The notes under the pieces are model-generated. The model had not been told where the DNA came from and did no database searches. It saw nothing but the letters and a program-made list of their open reading frames with translations. The position numbers and the translations under genes were made by a program. A stretch of 43,562 nucleotides of DNA from Phycisphaerae bacterium (GTDB taxonomy: Bacteria; Planctomycetota; Phycisphaerae; Phycisphaerales; SM1A02). Numbering within the stretch: the stretch's first letter is position 1; each line of letters begins with the position of its first letter. The DNA is taken from positions 36,115 through 79,676 of the forward strand of contig PAQN01000026.1 of the NCBI GenBank assembly GCA_002709755.1, read 5' to 3'. Positions 34,526 through 43,554 of the stretch are shown here, in pieces.

Positions 34526-35761
34526 ATGTCTCGACGACGACTCTTCGCGACCGCTCTTGGGGTTTTGATTCTCTACGCTCCAACGACCGCATCGCACTCG
34601 GAACCATCGAATTCCCTGCCGACGAAGGAAATACTCTCTTCCGACAGTCAGCTTCGCTTGGAACGGACCTCGGGCGGGGAGAAGACCGAACAACTCTGGT
34701 TGGAACGCCTGAACAAGGCCGACGCGATGGCGGCCTCGAAAGCCGCGGGCTGGGCCGCCCCACCATTTCCCGAGGATGCAAGGTGGTTCTCGGGAACAGG
34801 GCCCGAGCTGGAGGATCTCAGAGGCAGGGTCGTGGTGATTCAGACCATGTCCACGAAAGGGCCCGGCAAGGCCGCCGGAAACAGACTCGGGAAGACCCTT
34901 CGAGACCTGAAGGACGAGGAGGACCTCGCGATCATCGCGGTCCATGTCCCTGACAACCTGAAGAGAGCCGAGTCCATCCTCGAGTCGATGAGCATGACCG
35001 TGCCGATCATGATCGACGAGGACGGTTCATGGTGCGATCTGGTGGGAGCCTACGAGAGACCGATGATTCATGTCATCGATCGCAGAGGGAACCTCCGGTA
35101 CGCGGGCGTCTCGGGCTCGAAACTGAAAAAGGCAGTCAAACATCTGCTCGCCGAGCCCCGTCCGACCGAGGATGAGATGCCTCGAGCCCGGCCGACCAGG
35201 GAGGAACTCGAGAAGCTGAATCCCAAGACCCCCTTTCCCAAGACGACGGGCTCGGTCAGATCCGCCACGGACAGACGCAATCAACGGGCGGAACCCTTCT
35301 ACGTGGAATCCTATTTCCTTCCCGCCGCAGGTGACGCGACGGGGAAGGTGGTGATTCTCGATTTCTGGGCCACATGGTGCGGCCCATGCATCAGAGCGAT
35401 ACCTCACATGAACGAGATACAGCGCCACTTCGGCCAGGAAGTGATCTGTCTCGGCATCTCCGACGAAAAAAATTTCAAGGTCGATTTCGCCGTTCGAAAA
35501 CTGAAGAAGCAGGATTTCGACTACGGACTGGCGGTGGACACCAGTGGCCGACTGAAGAACTTCTTCGGAATCAGCGGCATCCCCCACGTGGCGGTCCTGA
35601 GCTCGGACTGGGTCGTTCGCTGGCAGGGGAATCCGATGTCGCTGACGACCGACATGATTCAGGAGATCGTGGATGCCAACGCCTCGATGGTCGATTCGAA
35701 GGAGCCGCTGGGCGCACTTCCCGAGTCGCGCTGGAGAAATCGGCTTGGTCGCTCGAATTAG
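34526..35761 (+). CDS. Exported double thioredoxin-fold protein (TlpA-like)
   Basis: A 411-residue secreted protein with a short signal peptide (MSRRRLFATALGVLILYAPT). Two thioredoxin-like domains follow. The first, about residues 85-200, has VVVIQTMSTKGPGKAAG where a redox-active site would lie; Ser109-Thr-Lys-Gly stands in place of CxxC, so it is redox-dead. The second, about residues 265-395, has VILDFWATWCGPCIRAIPHM with Cys285 and Cys288 and the cis-Pro segment GIPHVAV. TlpA/ResA proteins act in periplasmic thiol reduction, cytochrome c maturation or copper transfer; which applies here is unknown. The ATG at 34526 was chosen because the signal peptide starts there. Confidence 0.87.
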   Translation: MSRRRLFATALGVLILYAPTTASHSEPSNSLPTKEILSSDSQLRLERTSGGEKTEQLWLERLNKADAMAASKAAGWAAPPFPEDARWFSGTGPELEDLRGRVVVIQTMSTKGPGKAAGNRLGKTLRDLKDEEDLAIIAVHVPDNLKRAESILESMSMTVPIMIDEDGSWCDLVGAYERPMIHVIDRRGNLRYAGVSGSKLKKAVKHLLAEPRPTEDEMPRARPTREELEKLNPKTPFPKTTGSVRSATDRRNQRAEPFYVESYFLPAAGDATGKVVILDFWATWCGPCIRAIPHMNEIQRHFGQEVICLGISDEKNFKVDFAVRKLKKQDFDYGLAVDTSGRLKNFFGISGIPHVAVLSSDWVVRWQGNPMSLTTDMIQEIVDANASMVDSKEPLGALPESRWRNRLGRSN

Positions 35762-35784
35762 CCGGTGGCCCGAACTCGGACGAA

Positions 35785-36780
35785 TCAGGCCTGCCGGTCG
35801 ACAACCGCATCGGCGAGCGAATGAAGCAGATCCCGGGCGCTCGAAGGCTCGAAGGCGGACAAGCCGTTCTTGGCCTCGCTCACGAGACGGTTCGCTTCCG
35901 CCCGGGCGGCTGAGATCGATCCTGAATCCTCTAGACGCTGACGAAGTCCCGCCTGATCGCACTTCCTGATCATCGTGATGGTCTTCTTGCGTTCTGCTTC
36001 GGACTCCTTCTGGAGGTGGAGAAGCAGAGGAAGCGTGAGTTTCCCGGTCGCGATGTCGCGTCCGGTCGATTTGCCGACGACCTCGAGGTCACCGAGAAGA
36101 TCAAGAAGATCGTCCTGAATCTGGAAGGCGACGCCCAGGTGACTGCCGAATCGCTCGGCGGCATCGACCATCGCATCCGGCGCGTTCGAAAGCGCCGCTC
36201 CGAGACGACAGCATGCACCGACAAGCACGGCGGTCTTGCGACGAAGAATCTCCATGTAGGTCTGGACATCCAGCTCGAAGTTCTCGCGATTGGAGAGCTG
36301 CAGAAGCTCCCCCTCGCAGAGAGTGTTGGTCACGGATCCGAGCAGCTCGTTGATCGATGGTTCGCCTTCGGTGGAACAGAGATGGAAGGCATTCGAGATC
36401 AAGTAGTCGCCGAGCATGACCGCGGTCTCGTTTCCTCGGAGTGAATTCACGGTCGCACCCCGACGTCTGAAATCTGCCTCGTCAAGCACATCGTCATGAA
36501 CGAGGGTCGCCATGTGGATCATCTCGAGCACGGTCGCCACGGTTCGATGTCGAGGGGAGATCGCCGAACCGTCACAGGGATCCCCCTCGACGGCCAGCGC
36601 AGTCAGCAGAAGCAGGGTCGGCCGGAGCATCTTGCCGCGATATCGCTCGACGTGCTCGCAGAGTGCGTTGACATCGTCGAGGTCACTGTGAAGCTGACGA
36701 GAGAAGATGATGCCGACCTTCTCCAGTTCGGCGCGGAGAACCTTGGCGATCTGGAGATGTCTGGGTGCGGTCTGAAGCAT
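35785..36780 (-). CDS. Polyprenyl diphosphate synthase (long-chain type)
   Basis: Condenses isopentenyl diphosphate with allylic diphosphate to build the side chain of menaquinone or another long isoprenoid. The 331 residues have the first Asp-rich motif in LVHDDVLDEADFRR and the second in IQDDLLDLLGD, with the Lys in STGRDIATGKLTLPLL. A small residue (Ala) at position -5 before DDxxD suggests a long product, as in heptaprenyl or octaprenyl synthases. The ATG at 36778-36780 is preferred over a TTG at 36789, because a TATGAT box (36789-36794) covers that codon. It converges with the thioredoxin-like gene across 23 nt. Confidence 0.92.
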   Translation of the reverse strand: MLQTAPRHLQIAKVLRAELEKVGIIFSRQLHSDLDDVNALCEHVERYRGKMLRPTLLLLTALAVEGDPCDGSAISPRHRTVATVLEMIHMATLVHDDVLDEADFRRRGATVNSLRGNETAVMLGDYLISNAFHLCSTEGEPSINELLGSVTNTLCEGELLQLSNRENFELDVQTYMEILRRKTAVLVGACCRLGAALSNAPDAMVDAAERFGSHLGVAFQIQDDLLDLLGDLEVVGKSTGRDIATGKLTLPLLLHLQKESEAERKKTITMIRKCDQAGLRQRLEDSGSISAARAEANRLVSEAKNGLSAFEPSSARDLLHSLADAVVDRQA

Positions 36781-36788
36781 CGTGTCCA

Positions 36789-36794
36789 ATCATA
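36789..36794 (-). promoter_or_regulatory. Putative -10 box for polyprenyl synthase (leaderless-type)
   Basis: TATGAT on the minus strand ends eight bases before ATG 36780. It lies in the 36-nt gap after the methyltransferase gene, so the synthase may have its own transcript. Confidence 0.4.
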
Positions 36795-36816
36795 GGCAGC
36801 AAAGACCCGGGTTCAC

Positions 36817-37683
36817 TCACTTCTCGGCGACTATGTAGACAATCCATCCGGCACAGGCCTCGCCCACGGTTTCGGCGGTGAATTCACCGTTGCCGTCCTC
36901 GCCATCCTCTTCAGTACCCTCCCAGTAGACCGAGGCCTTGGAAAAACCGGCTTCGAGGAGAAGTTCGGTGATCTCGGGAAGGGTCCATAATCTCCACTCG
37001 TAGATGAACGCATCCTTCATCTTGGTGCCATCCGGGAAGTGAAAGTGGATCTTGTTGACCACGTCCCCGTTGATCGGGTTGTAGTGATTCTGATCCCAGA
37101 CGTAGGTGAAGCCGTCGAGATCACGCTCCTCCTCCATCTCGGTGAAGGAATCACTGCCGCCGTAGGCGTCGAGGACGAACAGCCCGTCATCGACCAGGGA
37201 CGCATGCACCTTCTCGAAATAACCCCGCAGATCATCTCGGGTCTTGAAGAGGAAATAACTGAAGTTCATCGCAAGCACGGTCTCCACCGGTCGGATGGAG
37301 ACATCAAGAACGTTTTCCAGTCTGATGTCCATGCGTTCGAGCTGATCTTCGGTCAGGCGCTCACGATTTCTCGCCATGCCCCAGGCGACGACCTCCTCGT
37401 CGAGATCGACGCCGATCGAATGGTTGTCATCGCGACGGCGGATCCATTCGGCGCTGGTCTGCGCGGTGCCGCAGAAATCCTCCCGAAGAACGGTCGCGGT
37501 CCGCCCGCGAATCTCGCTCCAGACCTGCTCGACGAAATCGATCTCGGCCTCGGTGTTCTGGACGGATCTTTCGTAGAGATCGTGCCTGTCAGCTGTCTCG
37601 AGGGTCTCCCAATGGGCTCGGGCTTCGGCCTTCTCCTGCGCCTTCTTGCGGCGCCGCTTCGACTTGTTCTTGGTGTCGCTCAT
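36817..37683 (-). CDS. Class I SAM-dependent methyltransferase
   Basis: A 288-residue protein with a basic Lys/Arg-rich start (MSDTKNKSKRRRKKAQEKAE) and a Rossmann-like methyltransferase core. VLREDFCGTAQTSAEW is motif I, and SIGVDLDEEVVAWG supplies the acidic residue for the ribose of SAM. A MNFSYFLFKTRDDL segment follows, then FVLDAYGGSD. The substrate is unknown; the basic tail could contact nucleic acid. The ATG at 37681-37683 was chosen from the abrupt start of the basic segment. A TACACT box lies nine bases upstream. It runs toward the polyprenyl synthase on the same strand but has no close functional link. Confidence 0.82.
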   Translation of the reverse strand: MSDTKNKSKRRRKKAQEKAEARAHWETLETADRHDLYERSVQNTEAEIDFVEQVWSEIRGRTATVLREDFCGTAQTSAEWIRRRDDNHSIGVDLDEEVVAWGMARNRERLTEDQLERMDIRLENVLDVSIRPVETVLAMNFSYFLFKTRDDLRGYFEKVHASLVDDGLFVLDAYGGSDSFTEMEEERDLDGFTYVWDQNHYNPINGDVVNKIHFHFPDGTKMKDAFIYEWRLWTLPEITELLLEAGFSKASVYWEGTEEDGEDGNGEFTAETVGEACAGWIVYIVAEK

Positions 37684-37692
37684 AGGTGGACA

Positions 37693-37698
37693 AGTGTA
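37693..37698 (-). promoter_or_regulatory. Putative -10 box for the methyltransferase (leaderless-type)
   Basis: TACACT on the minus strand ends nine bases before ATG 37683 in the divergent gap with the ChaN-like gene. The match is weaker than at the other sites. Confidence 0.3.
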
Positions 37699-37759
37699 AC
37701 GAACGCCCGCTTCAACGTGCGGGTTTGACCGATGACCTCGGTTCGAGGATCCTCGGTAC

Positions 37760-38680
37760 ATGGCAGTGATGAAATCAACTCTTCTGGCGCTTGCAACGCT
37801 CCTGGCGGCAGGATGCTCGAGCCACGGCCCCGTGCTCGATCCGGACAGCACCCCCCCACGATCCCTGACGATCCATCAGGGTGACACGGGAGCGCCAACG
37901 GCGTTTCTGGATCTGATCGCCCTCGGACTCGAGGGTGCGGACGTCATCGTGATTGGCGAGGAGCACGACGACATCCTGGGCCACAGGCTGCAACGTGAGA
38001 TCGCGCTCGAACTGATCAGACGCCGACCGGGACTCGTGATCGGCCTGGAAATGCTCGAGCGGGACAAGCAGGAGGCCGTTGACGCCTACATGGCCGGGGA
38101 GATGGACGCCGAAGCGCTGCTCATCGAGCTGCATGATGGCCCGAAGGCACGCGCCAACTTCTCGCAGTTCTCCCTTCCGATGCTCGAGCTCGCCAGAACA
38201 CATGACATTCCGGTCTTCGCGGCGAACGCCCCCAGGCGGTACGTCAAACGTGCGAGACTCGAGGGCTACGAGGCGCTGCAAGCGCTGCCCGATGAAGAAC
38301 AGGTTCTCTTCACGCTTCCCGAATCGCTTGACGAGGGGGCCTATCGGGACCGTCTCAGTGCACTCATGTTCAAAAATGGAGCCGAGCCGGACGAGGAGAT
38401 GTTGATTCCCTGGCAGAGAGCTCAGGAGGTGTGGGATGCGACGATGGCCGATTCGGTCACCAAGGCCCTGATCGAGAACGGCGACCCGGTCCTTCTGGTG
38501 GTCGGACGATTTCACGGTGATTTCGAGGGTGGCACCATTGCACGCATCGCCGCATCGAACCCGGAAGCCGACATTCGATACGTGGTCATGGTGGGCTCGC
38601 CTTCAGGGCCACTGCAAGACGAAGATCAGGGGCGCGGCGACTTCGTCATCTACACTGATGCCCGACGAGCCAACGACTGA
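37760..38680 (+). CDS. ChaN-like haem-related lipoprotein
   Basis: A 306-residue protein with a lipoprotein signal (LLALATLLAAGC, Cys at the lipobox). The body matches the ChaN/DUF399 family (erythromycin esterase-like/Tiki superfamily), with the GEEHDD motif, IGLEMLERDKQ and GRFHGDFEGG, which carry the His/Glu residues of the family. ChaN-like proteins bind haem or act as outer-membrane-linked proteases or metal proteins; the reaction here is open. The ATG at 37760 is used, with a second ATG at 37769 also possible. The downstream sulfotransferase gene overlaps if its earlier start is used. Confidence 0.82.
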   Translation: MAVMKSTLLALATLLAAGCSSHGPVLDPDSTPPRSLTIHQGDTGAPTAFLDLIALGLEGADVIVIGEEHDDILGHRLQREIALELIRRRPGLVIGLEMLERDKQEAVDAYMAGEMDAEALLIELHDGPKARANFSQFSLPMLELARTHDIPVFAANAPRRYVKRARLEGYEALQALPDEEQVLFTLPESLDEGAYRDRLSALMFKNGAEPDEEMLIPWQRAQEVWDATMADSVTKALIENGDPVLLVVGRFHGDFEGGTIARIAASNPEADIRYVVMVGSPSGPLQDEDQGRGDFVIYTDARRAND

Positions 38681-38699
38681 CCCCGGGACGTCCCAGAAC

Positions 38700-39665
38700 A
38701 TGACGATCAGAAACAGCATGCATGATGATTCGAAGACGGACGGGCAGGACCTGGTCGCATTCATTGGTGGCTCGGGGCGAAGCGGGTCGACACTGATCGA
38801 TCTGATGCTGAACAACCACCCATCGGTGCAGTCGGTCGGGGAGGTGCACCGACTGAATCTCTATGCACGAGAGAACAATGAACCGTGCACGTGTGGGAGT
38901 CCGGTCTCGGAGTGTCCGTTCTGGCTCGAGGTCGAAAGCGAGGTTCGACGCCGGCTCGGCTGGAGCGCGGAACGACATCCACTTCATGAGACCGAGATCA
39001 TGCTGGTGCGCGAGGATGTGCATCCCACTCTGGCGCTGATGCAGAAAGCGATGATGCTTGCCGCTCCCCGCAGGGTTGGCCGGTGGATGAACGGTCTGCT
39101 GGCCCCCGCTCATCAGAGGGCCATCGAGATGTCCCTCGTCTGGCACGACGCCATCAGGAGCGTCACCGGCACGAGCGTGATCATCGACTCCTCGAAGGAC
39201 GCCCGCAGACTCAAGGCGCTGTATCTGAACGCACCGGGACAGTTCAGATTGATCAACATGGTTCGAGACGGCCGGGCCGTGAGCGCCTCCGCCATTCGGA
39301 GGACGGGCATGTCGATGAAACAGGCCGCCTACGAGTGGAAACGCAGCCAGAGGCACACCCGCCTGAGCTCGTATGGAATCCCCTCCGGGAAGAAGATGAT
39401 GATTCACTACGAGGCGCTGTGCCGGGATCCTGAAGCGACCATGACGAAGGCATGTGCGTTTCTCGGCGTCCGCTTCCACCCAGAAATGCTCACGCTTCGC
39501 AAATCCGAAGCACACAACATCGGAGGGAATCCGATGCGATTCAAGACCGGTGACCGTGAGATCAAGCTGGACGAACGATGGCGGGAGCAGCTGTCCGAGA
39601 AGGAACTGCTCGAATTCGACAGGGTCGCCGGAGACGAGAACCGAAGACTGGGGTACGACTCCTGA
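38700..39665 (+). CDS. Sulfotransferase family protein
   Basis: Predicted to transfer sulfate from PAPS to a hydroxyl group. The 321 residues have the PAPS 5'-phosphosulfate-binding loop FIGGSGRSGSTLIDLML near residue 19 and the 3'-phosphate segment INMVRDGRAVSASA in the middle, plus conserved histidines in the VHRLNLYAREN region. The ATG at 38700 is preferred; an earlier ATG at 38658 would overlap the ChaN-like gene by 23 bases. Sulfated surface or extracellular glycans are common in marine planctomycetes, but the acceptor cannot be named. The gene ends 24 nt before the convergent STAS gene. Confidence 0.83.
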   Translation: MTIRNSMHDDSKTDGQDLVAFIGGSGRSGSTLIDLMLNNHPSVQSVGEVHRLNLYARENNEPCTCGSPVSECPFWLEVESEVRRRLGWSAERHPLHETEIMLVREDVHPTLALMQKAMMLAAPRRVGRWMNGLLAPAHQRAIEMSLVWHDAIRSVTGTSVIIDSSKDARRLKALYLNAPGQFRLINMVRDGRAVSASAIRRTGMSMKQAAYEWKRSQRHTRLSSYGIPSGKKMMIHYEALCRDPEATMTKACAFLGVRFHPEMLTLRKSEAHNIGGNPMRFKTGDREIKLDERWREQLSEKELLEFDRVAGDENRRLGYDS

Positions 39666-39689
39666 GCCGGCCCGACCGACGGGACAGCT

Positions 39690-40070
39690 CTAGAGCTTTT
39701 TCAACCACTTCTCGAGCGCCTGGTCGTTCTTCTGCATGTCGAACATCTTGTGGAAACGCATCATCTTGAAGAGTGCGTCGAGATCGTCGTTCAATCCATG
39801 GATCGCGACCTTCGCGCCGGCGCCCATCGCATGGTTGCGAAGTGCGACACAGGCACCCAGTCCCATCGAAGACATGAACGTCACGTCGGAGAGATCGATG
39901 ACCAGTCCCTTGAGGTTGTCTCCCGCCAGTTCGAAGAGGCCCTTGACGTCGGTGTCGATGATGGGAGCCTCCCTCTGACCCACATTGGGTCCGACGGGCT
40001 TGACCGTGATGACGAAGGCTGAAAGCTCGGCACAGACGATTGGATTCTTGACCGTATGTTCGGACGACAT
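39690..40070 (-). CDS. STAS-domain anti-sigma factor antagonist-like protein
   Basis: A 126-residue cytosolic protein with a single STAS domain. VIDLSDVTFMSSMGLGACVAL holds the serine that is phosphorylated by anti-sigma kinases in SpoIIAA and RsbV, followed by the AKVAIHGL strand. It may act in a partner-switching stress pathway, but no anti-sigma factor, kinase or phosphatase gene is nearby. The start is ATG 40070 with a GAGGT ribosome site seven bases upstream. It is transcribed alone and converges on the sulfotransferase. Confidence 0.87.
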   Translation of the reverse strand: MSSEHTVKNPIVCAELSAFVITVKPVGPNVGQREAPIIDTDVKGLFELAGDNLKGLVIDLSDVTFMSSMGLGACVALRNHAMGAGAKVAIHGLNDDLDALFKMMRFHKMFDMQKNDQALEKWLKKL

Positions 40071-40185
40071 GGTTTGACCTCGAGTGGACTGGGCAGATGG
40101 AGGGTCGTAAGTCTATCATCAAATGAGACCGATCAGCAGCCGACGGACTCGAGCCATGCTGGCAAACTAGCCCGAATGGAGAGAC

Positions 40186-41421
40186 ATGACTGAATTTCTT
40201 TTCAAGAACGGCCGCATCCTGACGATTGCGGGCCAGGGCAGGCAACCACGACGCAACGAAGCCTTGAGAGAACTGTCCGCCTTGGAGTCGGGCTGGGTGC
40301 TGGTGAAGGACGGGCTGATCCATGATGTGGGTGACGGACCCGGACCGGACACACGAGGTCGAGTCATCGATCTGGAAGGACGAGTTCTGATGCCGGGCTT
40401 CGTGGACTGCCACACGCATGCGTGCTGGGCAGGGTCACGCTACGACGAATTCGATCGCAAACTCGCGGGTGCGAGCTACCTCGAACTGCTTGCCGAAGGC
40501 GGCGGGATCATGTCTACCGTTCATGCCGTGCGTCAGGCGTCGGTCGAGGAACTGAGCGCGAACCTGATACACAGGATCGAGCAGATGGCGCGGCTGGGGA
40601 CCACGACGGTCGAGGTGAAATCCGGATACGGACTCAGCACCGAAGCGGAACTCAAGATGCTGGATGCGATTCGAATCGCGTCGGACACGATGCAGTCCAC
40701 GGTGATCGGAACGTTCCTGGGCGCCCATGCGATCGACCGGGACACCCCGGAGTTCGTGCGCACCACGATCGATGAGACCCTGCCCGCGGTGGTGGAGGCG
40801 CATCCGGGGATCACCTGTGATGCGTACTGCGAGGAGGGCGCATGGTCACTGGAGGAATGCAGAAGGCTCTTCGAGGAGGCACAATCGATGGGATGCCCCA
40901 TCAGGGTGCATGCGGATCAGTTCAACAGTCTCGGAGCGACACACTTCGCGGTGGAGGCGGGCGCACGCAGCGTCGACCACCTGGAGGCGACGAAGAACGA
41001 GGATCTCGCGCTGCTCGCACACTCGAACACGATGGGCGTTCTTCTGCCCTGCAGCGGTTACCACCTGGATGACCGGTACGCGGCGGGACGAGCCTTCGTG
41101 GATCTCGGCGGTGCGGTGGCGATCGCGAGCAACTGCAATCCGGGCTCGGCCCCCACGCCATCGATCCCGTTCACGATCCATCTGGCGGTGAATCGATGCC
41201 GGCTCAAGCCCGCGGAAGCCATCGTGGCTGCCACGTACAACGCGGCATGCGTTCTGGATCTTCAGGATGACCGCGGGTCGATCGAACCGGGCAAGCGTTC
41301 GGACCTGATCGTGCTGGACACACGCGATGAACGATCCCTCGCGTGGGAATTCGCAACTCCGGGCCCGAGGATGGTCATGATCGGAGACAGCCTTCACGAT
41401 CTCACTCCCTTCGGTGGCTGA
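40186..41421 (+). CDS. hutI: Imidazolonepropionase
   Basis: Opens the ring of imidazolonepropionate in histidine degradation. The 411 residues form an amidohydrolase barrel with FVDCHTHACWAGSRYDEF (metal-binding HTH), GGGIMSTVHAVRQAS, EVKSGYGLSTEAELKML, HADQFNSLGATHFAVE and SNCNPGSAPTPSIPFTIH, all matching HutI. Other hut genes are absent from the window. The ATG at 40186 has GGAGAG upstream. The gap of 41 nt to the map gene would allow co-transcription, but that gene also has its own -10 box. Confidence 0.94.
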   Translation: MTEFLFKNGRILTIAGQGRQPRRNEALRELSALESGWVLVKDGLIHDVGDGPGPDTRGRVIDLEGRVLMPGFVDCHTHACWAGSRYDEFDRKLAGASYLELLAEGGGIMSTVHAVRQASVEELSANLIHRIEQMARLGTTTVEVKSGYGLSTEAELKMLDAIRIASDTMQSTVIGTFLGAHAIDRDTPEFVRTTIDETLPAVVEAHPGITCDAYCEEGAWSLEECRRLFEEAQSMGCPIRVHADQFNSLGATHFAVEAGARSVDHLEATKNEDLALLAHSNTMGVLLPCSGYHLDDRYAAGRAFVDLGGAVAIASNCNPGSAPTPSIPFTIHLAVNRCRLKPAEAIVAATYNAACVLDLQDDRGSIEPGKRSDLIVLDTRDERSLAWEFATPGPRMVMIGDSLHDLTPFGG

Positions 41422-41449
41422 GAACGAGGTCACGACGGGTCCCACTCGA

Positions 41450-41455
41450 TATCAT
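41450..41455 (+). promoter_or_regulatory. Putative -10 box for map (leaderless-type)
   Basis: TATCAT ends seven bases before ATG 41463. No Shine-Dalgarno sequence lies between them. Confidence 0.4.
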
Positions 41456-41462
41456 CGAAGAC

Positions 41463-42278
41463 ATGATTCTTGAATCACAAACTGACATGGACGGCGCCCG
41501 AGCCGCGGCGGAACGGGTCGTCACCGTTCATGAACGCCTGGTCGAATGGCTGAAGCCCGGACAGACTCTGGCGGAAGTCGATGCCTTCGTCGCCCGGACG
41601 CTGAAGGACCTCAAGAGTGAAAGCGCTTTTCTCGGATACAAGGCGAGACCCCACCCGAGGTTTCCCTCCCACGCCTGTCTTTCGGTGAACGACTGCGTGG
41701 TGCACGGAACACACGACATGACCACTGCGCCCCTGAAGGAGGGCGATGTCTTTTCGATCGACATCGGCGTTCTTCATGAAGGGTGGATCGGCGATGCCGC
41801 CTGGACCTATGCGATCTGCGGGACGGATCCGCAGAACCTCGCGCTCATGAACGCTGGAAAGGACTGCCTTGCCGCGGGGATCAAGGCGATGCAACCGGGC
41901 CGGCCGTTGCTCGACTGGGCCCGAGCGGTCGAGGACGTCGCCGAGAAGAAAGCGGGATTCAAACTGATTCGAGGCCTCGGCGGGCATGGCTACGGCCGGA
42001 CGCTCCACGGACCTCCGTTCATCTCGAACGTGATCCCGAAGCACTCGGGTGAATGGAGCGATGCGTTCACGCCATTCAAGACAGGGATGCTGGTGGCGGT
42101 CGAACCCATGCTCACCGTGGGAACGTCCTCGGTCCGTTCGGAGGGAAGAAACTGGCCGCTTTTCTCAAGCGACGGCTCCATGAGCGTTCATTACGAAGCG
42201 GATGTCCTCATCACTCCCGAGGGGCCGCTCAATCTGACCGAGGGACTCTTCGATCTCCCCGACGTCGTCGGAACGTGA
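41463..42278 (+). CDS. map: Type I methionine aminopeptidase
   Basis: Removes the N-terminal Met from new proteins. The 271 residues hold the five metal ligands: Asp in FSIDIGVL, Asp in GDAAWTYA, His in GHGYGRTLHGPP, Glu in AVEPML and Glu in HYEADVLIT. The fold and spacing match type I enzymes. An earlier in-frame start at 41343 lies inside hutI and is unlikely. ATG 41463 is preferred over ATG 41487. The 28-nt gap to serA suggests co-transcription. Confidence 0.94.
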   Translation: MILESQTDMDGARAAAERVVTVHERLVEWLKPGQTLAEVDAFVARTLKDLKSESAFLGYKARPHPRFPSHACLSVNDCVVHGTHDMTTAPLKEGDVFSIDIGVLHEGWIGDAAWTYAICGTDPQNLALMNAGKDCLAAGIKAMQPGRPLLDWARAVEDVAEKKAGFKLIRGLGGHGYGRTLHGPPFISNVIPKHSGEWSDAFTPFKTGMLVAVEPMLTVGTSSVRSEGRNWPLFSSDGSMSVHYEADVLITPEGPLNLTEGLFDLPDVVGT

Positions 42279-42306
42279 ACCAGACCAGCAAGAGAGGCGC
42301 TCCCGA

Positions 42307-43527
42307 ATGGATCACATGAAACATGGCAGGATCGTGCTGCTGGAGGGGATCCACCCCAGCGCGGAAACACGCCTCGAGAAGACGGGCATGGAGATCGTCA
42401 GAGTCGACGGCTCGCTCGGCAAGGGTGATCTTGAAAGCGTCCTCCACGAGGCGACCATGGTCGGCATCAGGAGCAGGACCCAGCTCGATGATGAATTGAT
42501 TCGCAAAGTACCGAATCTGCAGGCGATCGGCTGTTTCTGCATCGGCACGAACCAGGTCGACCTCGAAGCCGCCGCGGGGCTCGGCATTCCGGTCTTCAAC
42601 GCGCCATTTTCAAACACCAGAAGCGTTGCCGAACTGACTCTGGCGGAGATCGTGATGCTGATGAGGCGCATTCCGCAGCGAAGCGCGGACATGCACTCGG
42701 GGAAGTGGCGGAAATCCGCTGCCGGCTCCCGAGAGGTCCGAGGCAGAACGCTTGGAATCGTCGGATACGGTCACATCGGATCGCAACTCTCCATTCTGGC
42801 CGAAGCGATCGGCATGAAGGTGATCTACCACGACCACATCTCCAAGCTCCCCCTCGGCAACGCGCATCCGGCCCGTGATCTCGAGGAACTTCTCTCGACA
42901 GCCGATGTGGTGAGCCTGCATGTTCCCGCCACCCCCGCGACTCGGAACATGATCGACGCCGGTCGTCTCGCGATGATGAAACCCGAAGCGCTGCTGATCA
43001 ACAACTCCCGCGGGAACGTCGTCGAGATCGATTCCCTGGTGAGCGCTCTGAAGAACGGCCGACTGGGCGGCGCCGCGATCGACGTGTTTCCAGAGGAGCC
43101 GAGAAGCGGTGACAGTGCGTTCGAAACGCCACTGGCAGGCCTTGAAAACGTGCTTCTGACGCCACACATCGGAGGAAACACGCTCGAAGCCCAGGCATCG
43201 ATCGCGGACGAGGTGGGCGAGAAGATGGTGCGTTTCGCCTGCGAAGGCTCGACTGGAACCGCGGTCAATCTTCCAACAGTGGATCTCCCGTCCCGTGGCT
43301 CGGGACAGCACAGGATCCTTCACTTTCACAGGAACGTACCCGGAGTGCTTGGAAGCATGCACTCCGCGCTCGCGGGCCTCGGTGTCAACATCAACGCCGA
43401 ATACCTTCGATCACAGGACGACCTGAGCTACGTGATCCTCGACGTCGACCCCGCCGACGAGGGCGCCATCAGATCCGAACTCGAAAAGATTCCCGAAACG
43501 ATACGCATGCGTATCATCGTGGACTGA
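42307..43527 (+). CDS. serA: D-3-phosphoglycerate dehydrogenase
   Basis: First step of serine synthesis: oxidises 3-phosphoglycerate with NAD. The 406 residues fit the E. coli type of about 410 residues. They include a substrate-binding region (AIGCFCIGTNQVDLEAA), the NAD-binding TLGIVGYGHIGSQLSIL, the NNSRGNVVEIDSL Arg, the catalytic His in LLTPHIGGNTLEAQ (usually PHIGGSTxEAQ) and a C-terminal ACT domain (HRNVPGVLGSMHSALAGLGV onward) for serine feedback. Two ATGs at 42307 and 42316 are possible; the second begins closer to the family start. It follows map by 28 nt. Confidence 0.94.
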   Translation: MDHMKHGRIVLLEGIHPSAETRLEKTGMEIVRVDGSLGKGDLESVLHEATMVGIRSRTQLDDELIRKVPNLQAIGCFCIGTNQVDLEAAAGLGIPVFNAPFSNTRSVAELTLAEIVMLMRRIPQRSADMHSGKWRKSAAGSREVRGRTLGIVGYGHIGSQLSILAEAIGMKVIYHDHISKLPLGNAHPARDLEELLSTADVVSLHVPATPATRNMIDAGRLAMMKPEALLINNSRGNVVEIDSLVSALKNGRLGGAAIDVFPEEPRSGDSAFETPLAGLENVLLTPHIGGNTLEAQASIADEVGEKMVRFACEGSTGTAVNLPTVDLPSRGSGQHRILHFHRNVPGVLGSMHSALAGLGVNINAEYLRSQDDLSYVILDVDPADEGAIRSELEKIPETIRMRIIVD

Positions 43528-43554
43528 TGCAAACCCACCACCCAGAGAGAAACC

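Noticed and set aside
39686-39701. AGCTCTAGAGCT palindrome followed by T residues between the sulfotransferase and STAS genes
   Set aside because: The possible stem is only four base pairs, too weak to call a terminator.
39562-40419. 285-codon minus-strand frame across the STAS gene
   Set aside because: It is out of frame with the STAS product, whose motif and ribosome site are clear.
43500-43515. 16-bp perfect palindrome near the serA 3' end
   Set aside because: It falls inside the coding sequence (Ile-Arg-Met-Arg-Ile) and has no T-run; it is probably a chance consequence of the codons.
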